DNA of 64,000 bases from Carboxylicivirga linearis (lineage in GTDB: Bacteria; Bacteroidota; Bacteroidia; Bacteroidales; Marinilabiliaceae), in NCBI RefSeq assembly GCF_018271995.1, contig NZ_JAGUCO010000009.1, positions 62,001 through 126,000 of the forward strand, written 5' to 3'. The position numbers and the translations under genes were made by a program. Positions 51,761 through 59,447 of the stretch are shown in pieces (the first letter of the stretch is position 1; every line of letters begins with the position of its first letter). The notes below the pieces were generated by a model, which was given only the letters and a program-made list of their open reading frames with translations, did no database searches and had not been told where the DNA came from.

Positions 51761-52490
51761 TCCACTAACATATATCGTACTCATGTCAGTAATGATTGTG
51801 ACCGGATTTAAAGGTGAGCAAAAAAAGTTTAAGAGAGTAAGAGATGCCTATGCCGAAAAAGAATCCGGAGTAAAGGCTTTGTTGGCTGAAAAATCAATAC
51901 AACCAGATCAACTTGAGATTTACCTCAGAGCTTTTAAGTCTGAACAGCAATTGGAGTTGTGGGGAAGAAATAGAGGAGGCAATCAGTTTCAATTACTAAA
52001 AACCTATTCAATTTGTCAGACTTGCGGAGTTTTGGGGCCTAAGCGAAAGCAAGGTGATCTGCAGATACCCGAAGGCTTTTATCACATCAATGCATTTAAC
52101 CCGACTAGTAAATTTCATTTGTCGATGAGGTTAAATTATCCTAATCAATCCGATAAGGTTTTGAGCGATAAGAAGTATCCCGGCGGTGATATTTATATAC
52201 ACGGCGATTGCGTAACTATTGGCTGTTTGCCCATTACTGATGAACAGATAAAGGAACTGTATATAATTTGTGTTGAGGCGAAAAACAATGGTCAGAATAC
52301 AATACCAGTAACCATGTTTCCAGCAAGACTGACAGATGATAACTTTCACAAGTTACGTCAGAAATATAAAGGAGATACAGATCGTATTAACTTATGGAAT
52401 GAATTAAAGAAAGGGTATGATCTTTTTAATCAGAACAAGCAATTGTTTTCGGTGAAATTTTTACCCGATGGGCGTCACCAAGTGAAATAA
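51753..52490 (+). CDS. Exported L,D-transpeptidase (YkuD/YafK type)
   Basis: 245 residues with an N-terminal signal-anchor (about 5-18, LTYIVLMSVMIVTGF). The catalytic motif HGDCVTIGC (150-158) matches the YkuD pattern HxxxxxxGC with nucleophile Cys158. GDLQIPEGFYHINAFNPTSKFHLSMRLNYPN is typical of the YafK subgroup, which act in amidase-like removal of peptidoglycan-linked lipoprotein or cross-linking. Overlaps the GGCT-like gene and is followed after 3 bases by a ferredoxin-like gene. Confidence 0.9.
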   Translation: MVNPLTYIVLMSVMIVTGFKGEQKKFKRVRDAYAEKESGVKALLAEKSIQPDQLEIYLRAFKSEQQLELWGRNRGGNQFQLLKTYSICQTCGVLGPKRKQGDLQIPEGFYHINAFNPTSKFHLSMRLNYPNQSDKVLSDKKYPGGDIYIHGDCVTIGCLPITDEQIKELYIICVEAKNNGQNTIPVTMFPARLTDDNFHKLRQKYKGDTDRINLWNELKKGYDLFNQNKQLFSVKFLPDGRHQVK

Positions 52491-52493
52491 GGT

Positions 52494-53192
52494 ATGAAAC
52501 TTATGAACCAAAACATAACAGAATTTCTAAGCTTAAAAGGAATAAAAATTGTTCGTTTTGTTGATGTGTCTCATTTGAATCCTAATCAGACTTTAGGTTA
52601 TAAAACGGCAATATTATTTGCCATACCTCTTTCCGTTGGGTATGTTCGTAAGGTTTATGCCAATCCCGATTATGTAAGAGATATGATTCGCCATAAGGAG
52701 GTTGATCAGGATGAATTTAATTTGATTGAGAAGAAAACCGATAGACTGGCAGATGAAGTAGCAGATTATCTGATAAGTAATGGATATAAAGCATATTCGC
52801 AGTCGGAAAGAAATATAGAAGCGACTCATCGATATAACCAAACAGAACATCGAACTCCCTTGCCTCATAAAATCTTAGCGTTGAAGGCAGGTATGGGCTG
52901 GATCGGCAAACATAATTTGTTAGTAAATACTGTTTATGGAAGTGCGTTAAGTATGTGTTCGGTATTAACCAATGCTAAACTGGAAACCAGGAACCATAAG
53001 CCTTCTGTTTCGAAATGTGGTGATTGTATGGTTTGTGTTAAAGCATGTGCTCCCGGTGCTCTAAATGCAGTTAGCTGGAATGATCAACTGGACCGAGATG
53101 ATATTGTAAATATCAGAAAATGCACTACCTGTATTCAATGTATGATGGCTTGTCCATGGACACAGAAATATGCCATGGCTGTTCATGATTGA
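52494..53192 (+). CDS. 4Fe-4S protein related to epoxyqueuosine reductase (QueG-like)
   Basis: 232 residues. It has two 4Fe-4S sets (CGDCMVCVKACAPGAL and CTTCIQCMMACPW) near the C terminus and the segment KAGMGWIGKHNLLVN, which matches QueG (GWIGKHT). At 232 it lacks part of the usual N-terminal cobalamin-binding region and the C-terminal HEAT domain, so it is a short homologue, not necessarily a tRNA-modifying enzyme. It is the last gene of an operon with the transpeptidase. Confidence 0.85.
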   Translation: MKLMNQNITEFLSLKGIKIVRFVDVSHLNPNQTLGYKTAILFAIPLSVGYVRKVYANPDYVRDMIRHKEVDQDEFNLIEKKTDRLADEVADYLISNGYKAYSQSERNIEATHRYNQTEHRTPLPHKILALKAGMGWIGKHNLLVNTVYGSALSMCSVLTNAKLETRNHKPSVSKCGDCMVCVKACAPGALNAVSWNDQLDRDDIVNIRKCTTCIQCMMACPWTQKYAMAVHD

Positions 53193-53670
53193 AAAATTCT
53201 CTGCCGCTGCAGGAACGAAATTCTTGTGAATAGTTTAACTTATATCATCCTTTTTTTCTTCTTGTTCCTTTTTTGAAAAAGGAACCAAAAACTTTTCGGA
53301 GTGAGGGGATTGCTTCGCACCGTTGATGAACTTATGGCTTCAGGTACATCTCTCGTACCTCGAGACACCATTCCGCCATGTTCACAACTATCCCTAACAA
53401 TCCGAAGTTCGAAACGCCGTTTCGAGTGGGGAGATAGTGCATCTTTTAGATTTTGTAAAACAAAGAGTTATTTCATTCTAAGGGTTTGAGTTTTGTTTAT
53501 AATTCATTCATCCGAGTAAAACAAATAGAATCTTAATCACGGAGGGATGTTACATTAATAACCATGGGATGAACCGATGTAAGTCACATATATCTTAAGA
53601 TGGAACCCCAAGTTGTGTTCAACTATTATGTTCTTCGTGCTAGCAAAACAATCAAGATTGAGTTAGCTTT
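53193..53670. other. Gene-free region with palindromes
   Basis: 493 bases to the helicase start. It holds a hairpin GTTCCTTTTTTG/AAAAAGGAAC (53264-53285), probably the terminator of the 52.5 kb operon, and a near-perfect palindrome TCGAAACG-C-CGTTTCGA (53409-53425). The stretch 53300-53450 reads more GC-rich than its surroundings and could be a decayed repeat element. No supportable gene seen. Confidence 0.5.
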
Positions 53671-53673
53671 ATG

Positions 53674-53681
53674 TATCTTTG
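53674..53681 (+). promoter_or_regulatory. Bacteroidota -7 promoter element for the helicase
   Basis: TATCTTTG is an exact TAnnTTTG and ends only 4 bases before ATG 53686, so the message is probably leaderless or nearly so. It overlaps an upstream ATG (53671) that therefore cannot be the start. Confidence 0.7.
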
Positions 53682-53685
53682 CGCC

Positions 53686-55011
53686 ATGAAAACAAGAGAA
53701 CAACAGATACAATCATATATAAAAATTTTAGGAATAGAGGCTCTGAAGCCTATGCAGCAAAGCATGCTGGAAACTGTTACAAAAGGGGATGATACCATTT
53801 TATTATCGCCCACAGGATCGGGTAAAACACTGGCATTTTTATTACCTCTGATAATAAAGCTTGATGAACAAAAAGAAGGTGTACAGCTAATGATTCTGGC
53901 TCCGTCGCGCGAGTTGGCTATTCAGATCGAGCAGGTATTTCGTGAGTTGAAAACCGGATACAAAGTGTTGTGCAGTTATGGTGGACATTCGATCCAAACA
54001 GAGCGTAATAGTTTTTTGCATCCTCCAACCGTTTTGATAGGTACCCCGGGACGAATTGCTGATCATGTGCGACGCGAACGATTTTCGTTAGACAATCTGA
54101 AATTTCTAGTGCTTGATGAGTTTGATAAATCACTTGAGTTGGGATTTCAGGCCGAAATGAAAGAGATCATTCTTCAACTCAAAGCCTTAAAGCAACGTAT
54201 TCTGACTTCGGCTACTAATTTGAAAGATATTCCTGCCTTTGTAGGAATTAAAAGTGCTGAGACACTTAACTTTATTGGAGCGGAAGAAAAATCAGTAACC
54301 TTATCGCTCAAAGGAGTTCGATCGGAAGGAAAAGATAAGTTGGATGCTTTTTTTAAGCTGGTTTGCCATCTGGGTAATGAGCCTATGCTGGTTTTTGTGA
54401 ATCATCGCGATACGGCAGATCGTATCAGCAACCACTTGCTTGATATGGGCTTAATGCATGATGTGTTTCATGGAGGTATGCAACAGGAAGACAGAGAACG
54501 GGCCTTAATAAAATTTCGTAATGGTAGTCATCATCTATTAATAACTACCGATCTGGCATCGCGTGGTTTAGATATCCCGGAGATAAAATATGTGATTCAT
54601 TACCATTTGCCAAGTAAGGAGGATGCATATATTCATCGCAATGGTCGTACCGCAAGGATGAATGCTGAAGGAACCGTTTATTTGTTGTTGGCGGAGGAAG
54701 AGCAATTACCTGAATATATCAGAACAGAATTAGCGTTTGAAGAAGTTGGTTCATACACTGAATTGCCTGAGGCACCCGACTGGACTACCATTTATATCGG
54801 AAGCGGAAAGAAGGAGAAAGTCAATAAAATTGATATTGTTGGCTTGTTTTATAAAAAAGGAAGATTGCAGAAAGACGAACTGGGACGAATTGATGTACTG
54901 GATCACTCAGCCTTTGTGGCAGTAAAAAGCGGTAAAGTAAAGAAATTGCTTCAGAATCTGAAGAACGAAAAGATTAAAGGGAAGAAGCTCAGAATGGAAC
55001 TGTCTAAATAA
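53686..55011 (+). CDS. DEAD-box RNA helicase (DbpA-like C-terminal domain)
   Basis: 441 residues from ATG 53686. Helicase motifs: Q-motif region LGIEALKPMQQSML, Walker A SPTGSGKT, PSRELA, motif II DEFD (instead of DEAD) in VLDEFDKSLELGF, SAT, and in domain 2 LVFVNHRDTAD, ITTDLASRGLDIPEIKYVIHYHLP and HRNGRTARM. The C-terminal 75 residues (IYIGSGKKEKVNKIDIVGLFYKKGRLQ ... AFVAVKSGKVKKLLQ) resemble the DbpA RNA-binding domain that recognises 23S rRNA hairpin 92. A ribosome-assembly role is therefore likely. A terminator follows. Confidence 0.93.
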   Translation: MKTREQQIQSYIKILGIEALKPMQQSMLETVTKGDDTILLSPTGSGKTLAFLLPLIIKLDEQKEGVQLMILAPSRELAIQIEQVFRELKTGYKVLCSYGGHSIQTERNSFLHPPTVLIGTPGRIADHVRRERFSLDNLKFLVLDEFDKSLELGFQAEMKEIILQLKALKQRILTSATNLKDIPAFVGIKSAETLNFIGAEEKSVTLSLKGVRSEGKDKLDAFFKLVCHLGNEPMLVFVNHRDTADRISNHLLDMGLMHDVFHGGMQQEDRERALIKFRNGSHHLLITTDLASRGLDIPEIKYVIHYHLPSKEDAYIHRNGRTARMNAEGTVYLLLAEEEQLPEYIRTELAFEEVGSYTELPEAPDWTTIYIGSGKKEKVNKIDIVGLFYKKGRLQKDELGRIDVLDHSAFVAVKSGKVKKLLQNLKNEKIKGKKLRMELSK

Positions 55012-55019
55012 TTTATTAG

Positions 55020-55045
55020 AGGCGTAGTAGTATTTTACTACGCCT
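55020..55045. terminator. Shared terminator between helicase and membrane-protein genes
   Basis: AGGCGTAGTA (55020-55029) and TACTACGCCT (55036-55045) form a perfect 10-bp stem with a 6-base loop. It lies between converging genes that end at 55011 and 55050. T runs are weak on both sides. Confidence 0.7.
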
Positions 55046-55049
55046 GTGT

Positions 55050-55622
55050 TTAATAATTCTCCAACTCATCAATTAAAGCCAAGATATTATCACGTATTGG
55101 TTTTTGACGTTTGCGCCAAACTAATACCCCAATTATAAACCCTACAGAAATGGCTATCGCAAAAATTATTTGAAACTGAATAATATCTGATATAGCAGAT
55201 TGAGTCATGGGTATTACAACTTTGTTTAGGGAAGAAGCAATATTAATTAATATCACGGCTCCAATAGCAATCCTCAATTTGGGCTGAAAAAGCTTATATC
55301 TTTGAGCAGCTTTGCGAAGCATCAAAATGGTGGGTAAGGAATAGTCAATCTGACTATATTCTTTATTGGCCTTTCGGAACAGAAGTGCAAAAGTAATCCA
55401 TGCCAGAACATAAAAGATTCCGCTTAATGAATCTGTCCAGGCATTATCTTCATCAAACAAAAAATGAAGAATGAAAACAAATGCATATACAGCACCAAAT
55501 ACAAAATAAAATATTTTAAATCTATTGGTTGATTTTTTGTTTCTCTCATCTTCATATCTTAATAGAGAAATAAGGTCGGGAAGATTTGTTTGTTGTTTAT
55601 TTAGTTCATTATTCATGGCCAT
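55050..55622 (-). CDS. Four-helix membrane protein encoded with an ECF sigma factor
   Basis: 190 residues. After a soluble N terminus with LPDLISLLRYEDERNKKSTNRFK (1-36), four transmembrane helices follow (about 38-56, 66-83, 116-134, 145-167), ending in a short soluble tail. The gene overlaps the end of the upstream sigma factor gene by 14 bases, which indicates translational coupling. Its place is that of an anti-sigma factor, but it has no zinc-binding ZAS motif and its N-terminal segment is short. It may still bind the sigma factor; unknown. Converges on the helicase gene. Confidence 0.75.
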   Translation of the reverse strand: MAMNNELNKQQTNLPDLISLLRYEDERNKKSTNRFKIFYFVFGAVYAFVFILHFLFDEDNAWTDSLSGIFYVLAWITFALLFRKANKEYSQIDYSLPTILMLRKAAQRYKLFQPKLRIAIGAVILINIASSLNKVVIPMTQSAISDIIQFQIIFAIAISVGFIIGVLVWRKRQKPIRDNILALIDELENY

Positions 55623-56127
55623 CAGGTTTAAATTTGGTTTTCAATTGTTCTTTAATACGATGGATCTTCACCTTTACATTAGGCTCTGTAATGCCAATAA
55701 TATCAGCAATCTCACGCATGGATAGTCCTTCCAGTAAAAGAGTGATTAGTGATTTATCAATCACCGACAACTGATTGAGCTCTGTTTGTAGTTGGTTCAG
55801 GTTCCTTTCAAGGTTGAGTTTACTTTCGGTCTCGTCTTCATCAAGTAAGTTGTGCAGATTAGATGTATCAGTATTGACTATCAGCTTCATCTTACGGAAG
55901 CTTTTTCCGGTAAAACTCAACGAAGTGTTAACCGAAATACGATAAATCCACGTACTAATAGCAGCATCGCCTCTGAAAGAATGTAAACTGTTCCAAATAT
56001 TAATCAGTATCTCCTGATACATATCTTTTTGCTCATCCGGATCGGAATTGTAATAGCTGCAAATGCGCCTTATTTTATCCCCATGATCGGTTACCAGAGC
56101 ATTAAACTGTTGTTCTTTGTCTTTCAT
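55609..56127 (-). CDS. ECF-type RNA polymerase sigma factor
   Basis: 172 residues. Region 2 (DPDEQKDMYQEILINIWNSLHSFRGDAAISTWIYRISVN) binds core polymerase and the promoter -10, and region 4 (LLLEGLSMREIADIIGITEPNVKVKIHRIKEQL) is the C-terminal helix-turn-helix. This is a typical size. No FecR-type anti-sigma gene or TonB receptor is beside it; instead it overlaps a four-helix membrane protein. Such pairs occur in Bacteroidota as envelope-stress systems. No obvious autoregulated promoter was identified. Confidence 0.93.
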   Translation of the reverse strand: MKDKEQQFNALVTDHGDKIRRICSYYNSDPDEQKDMYQEILINIWNSLHSFRGDAAISTWIYRISVNTSLSFTGKSFRKMKLIVNTDTSNLHNLLDEDETESKLNLERNLNQLQTELNQLSVIDKSLITLLLEGLSMREIADIIGITEPNVKVKIHRIKEQLKTKFKPDGHE

Positions 56128-56187
56128 TCTTTAATTAGGTTTTGCTATTTAGATGGCCTAACAATTGAATCGTTACATTTTTTTTTG

Positions 56188-56219
56188 AAAAAAATAAAAC
56201 CCGACTAATTGCCGGGCTT
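56188..56219 (-). terminator. Intrinsic terminator after the S9 peptidase
   Basis: On the minus strand AAGCCCGGC pairs with GTCGGGTTTT (with wobble), loop AATTA, then ATTTTTTTC. It lies 29 bases past the S9 peptidase stop. Confidence 0.75.
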
Positions 56220-56247
56220 ATCTTATAAGTTCGAAAATAATAAAAAT

Positions 56248-58302
56248 CTACCAATCTAATCCGTACTGATCGCTGATGTCCAATGGAGGCATTGGTCCAT
56301 CCAAAGGTTTTAAATCGCGCACATACCAATCCATCCAGGCAATTTGACGATAAAGCACATCAATCTGACCAACTTGTTTTCGATTTCCATGTCCTTCGCC
56401 CGGGTACTGCACCAGGCGTACTGCAGGGTGGTTGTTCATCTTCATACGACGATACAATTCGTAGCTTTGTGTAGGGTGCACCCTCGGATCAGCAGCACCA
56501 CCATAAATCAAAGTTGCAGTTTTACTTTGATGTGCGTAATAAATAGGACTTCGTTTTAAACTTATTTCCCACATTTCCTCCAATGGCTTCCCACTATGAA
56601 CGTATAATTCTTCGTAAGGAATATCAGTAGTTCCACGTTTGCTTATGATGTCGCTGATACCTACAAACATTCCCACTGCTTTTACATAATTGGTATAATA
56701 GGTGGCAAACCATGCCGAAGCATAACCTCCGTAAGATCCACCTGCCATTCCAACACGATTGCGGTCAGCTCCTTTTTCTTCTACAAGGTAATCAATAGCA
56801 TCAGCTAAATCATCAAATTCAGTTCCGGCCGGATCTTCGAAACCGTGCATACCAAAATCAACCCCGTAACCAGTGCTTGCTCTGTAGTTGATGTAGGCTA
56901 CCAGATATCCTTTACCAGCCATTACTTGTCCGGGTGTAGAATATCGGCTTAACCACCCATTAGTGTGATGCGATTCTGGTCCGCCGTGTACAAATAAGAT
57001 CAATGGATATGTTTTGTCTTCTTCATAATTAGTTGGCTTAATTAATAAACCTTCAATTTCTAATCCGTCGCGGGCATTGTATTTAATAACCTCTTGCTCA
57101 CCTAACAATCTCTCAGAAAGAATGGGATTTATATCTGTTGCTTTAGTTAGTTCTTTTTTACCATCCCAGATATAGATATTTGAAGCATCGTAGGGCGTAG
57201 TGCCGGTAAATACAAAAGTTGAGAAGTTTGAAGTGAAAAGAGGTGTGCTAAAAATAATGCTGCTGTTGCTGGAATTAAGCAATAATGACCGCTTTTCTTT
57301 TTTTAAGGAGTAGGAGTAAAGTTTGTTGTTTACCCCTTCTTCACCCATGTAAATCAATTCTTTATTGTTTTTCCAGTCGGCCCAACTGATATGACCTTTA
57401 TAGTTATTAGGAGTAATGTTTATTGTGGATTGATTATTCAGATCGTAAATGTAAGCCTGACTAACTGAGTGATCATTAATGTTTAAGGCTGCTGAATAGG
57501 TTAGTTTAGTTCCATCGGGACTGAAGGAATAATGTCCCAGTTTTCCTTCATTTTGTAATTGATGAGTTATTGAATTAGATTCGATGTTGTAAATGTTAAG
57601 TTTGCGAAACATATACTTTTGGTCAATCAGATTTAAATCGGATGAAGAGTAAGCTATTTGTTTACCTTGTTTATCAAATTCAAAGTCCCATACATTGCCT
57701 GATGAAGTTACTTGTGTAAGATGAGTTGGCTTGAAATTGTTATCAAATTTTTGCAGCCAAAGCTGGTTATTGATTATATCTTCTTCATAAAAGATAAAGT
57801 CGTAACCTCTCTTAGCTAACTCTTTTTGTTTTTCTGTTTTTCCAACGGATACGATATAGGCAATAGCATTATTCATTGGGCTCCATTGATAAGTTGATAC
57901 ACCTGTAGCCGAATGCGTAACCTGAAATTGTTCTCTGCTTTCGTTTTGAATAAAAACCTGATTTGTACCGTCGACTTTTTTTGTGAATGCTAATAACTTT
58001 CCATCCACATTCCATTTAGGCGAAGAATGTTTGTCGTCATCATTAAATAATGTATGAGTTTCTTTGGTTTTTAAGTCCATTACCATGTATGAATGATGAG
58101 CTCCTCCAGCTTTTTCATTTGCTGTACGTGGTGTATAAATTGTATAGATTAGTTTTGAACCATCAGGGCTTAGTTGATTGGTTCGCACTGTTTTTAAGGA
58201 TAATAAGTCTTCAGGACTTAAACTCTCTTGAGCATGGGAATAATGCGTACTTGTAAACGCAATTATGACAATTGTGAAAAGTTTAAATAATGGTGTCTTC
58301 AT
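56248..58302 (-). CDS. Exported S9 family prolyl oligopeptidase-type peptidase
   Basis: 684 residues from ATG at 58302, chosen because a signal peptide follows at once (PLFKLFTIVIIAFTSTHYSHAQ). A beta-propeller (about 30-400, with repeated SPDGSKLIYT, SPKWNVDGKLLAFTKK, SPDGTKLTYSA) precedes the alpha/beta-hydrolase domain. The triad is clear: Ser523 in GGSYGGY, Asp in GAADPRVHPTQSYELYRRM, His in GEGHGNRK. It removes dipeptides or other peptides from exported substrates. A longer frame to 58398 would add 32 residues of non-secretory sequence. Terminator downstream. Confidence 0.94.
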   Translation of the reverse strand: MKTPLFKLFTIVIIAFTSTHYSHAQESLSPEDLLSLKTVRTNQLSPDGSKLIYTIYTPRTANEKAGGAHHSYMVMDLKTKETHTLFNDDDKHSSPKWNVDGKLLAFTKKVDGTNQVFIQNESREQFQVTHSATGVSTYQWSPMNNAIAYIVSVGKTEKQKELAKRGYDFIFYEEDIINNQLWLQKFDNNFKPTHLTQVTSSGNVWDFEFDKQGKQIAYSSSDLNLIDQKYMFRKLNIYNIESNSITHQLQNEGKLGHYSFSPDGTKLTYSAALNINDHSVSQAYIYDLNNQSTINITPNNYKGHISWADWKNNKELIYMGEEGVNNKLYSYSLKKEKRSLLLNSSNSSIIFSTPLFTSNFSTFVFTGTTPYDASNIYIWDGKKELTKATDINPILSERLLGEQEVIKYNARDGLEIEGLLIKPTNYEEDKTYPLILFVHGGPESHHTNGWLSRYSTPGQVMAGKGYLVAYINYRASTGYGVDFGMHGFEDPAGTEFDDLADAIDYLVEEKGADRNRVGMAGGSYGGYASAWFATYYTNYVKAVGMFVGISDIISKRGTTDIPYEELYVHSGKPLEEMWEISLKRSPIYYAHQSKTATLIYGGAADPRVHPTQSYELYRRMKMNNHPAVRLVQYPGEGHGNRKQVGQIDVLYRQIAWMDWYVRDLKPLDGPMPPLDISDQYGLDW

Positions 58303-58437
58303 ATGTATTAAATTCAAATTTTTGTAAAAATAATGATTGGATCTACAATTTAACAAGGTTGCCCAACTAACTGTTTGCCTAATTTGTATTAGCGTCAAAA
58401 AAAAGCATTAGTTTAGCAGTGCCTAAATCTTACAATT

Positions 58438-59325
58438 ATGCCATGGAATAAAAAATGGTTTCAGTTTGCCGTTCTGATGATTTTAGCCTTTGTATGGGGA
58501 AGTTCATTTATACTGATGAAAATTGGCTTAAAAAGTTTTAGTAGTGAGCAAGCCGCTTCCATACGTATCGGTTCTGCCTTTTTGGTGTTATTACCCTATT
58601 CAATTAAAAATCTTAAGCACCTCAAGAAAAAAGATCTGAAAAGCTTATTGATAGCTGGCTTTATAGGTAGTTTAGTGCCGGCCTTTTTATTTACAAAAGC
58701 TCAAACTCATATTGATAGTGCTCTGGCTGGCATGTTAAATTCATTAACTCCGGTTTTTACATTTATTATAGGGCTTCTGTTTTTCAAAAGTACCTTTAAG
58801 AATGCACAACTAATTGGTATTATTTTAGGTTTAGTGGGTGCTTCTGGTTTAATTACTATGGGAAGCGGATTGCAACTTGATACATTTAATAGTTATGCCT
58901 TATTGATTGTTTTAGCAACTACTTGCTATGGTGTTAATATTAATGAAGTAAAAGCCCGGCTGACGCACCTTAGTGGTGTTCAGATTACTTCATTGTCATT
59001 CTTTTTTATTGGACCTGTGGCCATCTTTTACTTATTAACAACAGATATAAATCAAGTAACTCAAAGTGATGGTTGGTATATTCATTTGGGAGCTTTGGCA
59101 CTTTTGGGTATTATGGGAACAGCTATTGCGATGTTGGTGATGAATACTTTAATTCGATATGCATCAGCTGTTTTTGCATCTTCAGTGACTTATATAATTC
59201 CAATATTTGCCATTTTATGGGGAGTGTTAGATGGCGAATCTATTTCTTTACTGCATATTGTTTTTATGGGTGTTATTTTAACCGGAGTTTATATGATTAA
59301 CCGATTAAAAACAAAAAGAGACTAA
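58438..59325 (+). CDS. EamA/DMT-superfamily transporter (second copy)
   Basis: 295 residues with ten hydrophobic helices in two EamA halves; the start FAVLMILAFVWGSSFILMKIGLKSF and the late region VFASSVTYIIPIFAILWGVLDGESIS are family hallmarks. It is not closely similar to the transporter at 12.9 kb and probably carries another substrate. Stand-alone; a terminator overlaps its stop codon. Confidence 0.9.
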   Translation: MPWNKKWFQFAVLMILAFVWGSSFILMKIGLKSFSSEQAASIRIGSAFLVLLPYSIKNLKHLKKKDLKSLLIAGFIGSLVPAFLFTKAQTHIDSALAGMLNSLTPVFTFIIGLLFFKSTFKNAQLIGIILGLVGASGLITMGSGLQLDTFNSYALLIVLATTCYGVNINEVKARLTHLSGVQITSLSFFFIGPVAIFYLLTTDINQVTQSDGWYIHLGALALLGIMGTAIAMLVMNTLIRYASAVFASSVTYIIPIFAILWGVLDGESISLLHIVFMGVILTGVYMINRLKTKRD

Positions 59326-59350
59326 TTCATATCGAACCAGTCTCTTTCTA
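59315..59350 (+). terminator. Terminator overlapping the transporter stop codon
   Basis: AAAGAGACT (59315-59323) pairs with AGTCTCTTT (59339-59347), a perfect 9-bp stem with a 15-base loop. The stop codon TAA lies in its left arm and loop. It may serve the converging aconitase gene less well, since T runs are short. Confidence 0.7.
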
Positions 59351-59447
59351 TATTCTAATTTAAATAGTTATCGGTTTTTAAGATTGTAGCTTAACTCGCA
59401 AGTAAAAAACTACTGCCTTCGGCCTTAAAACTATTCAACTATTTATA

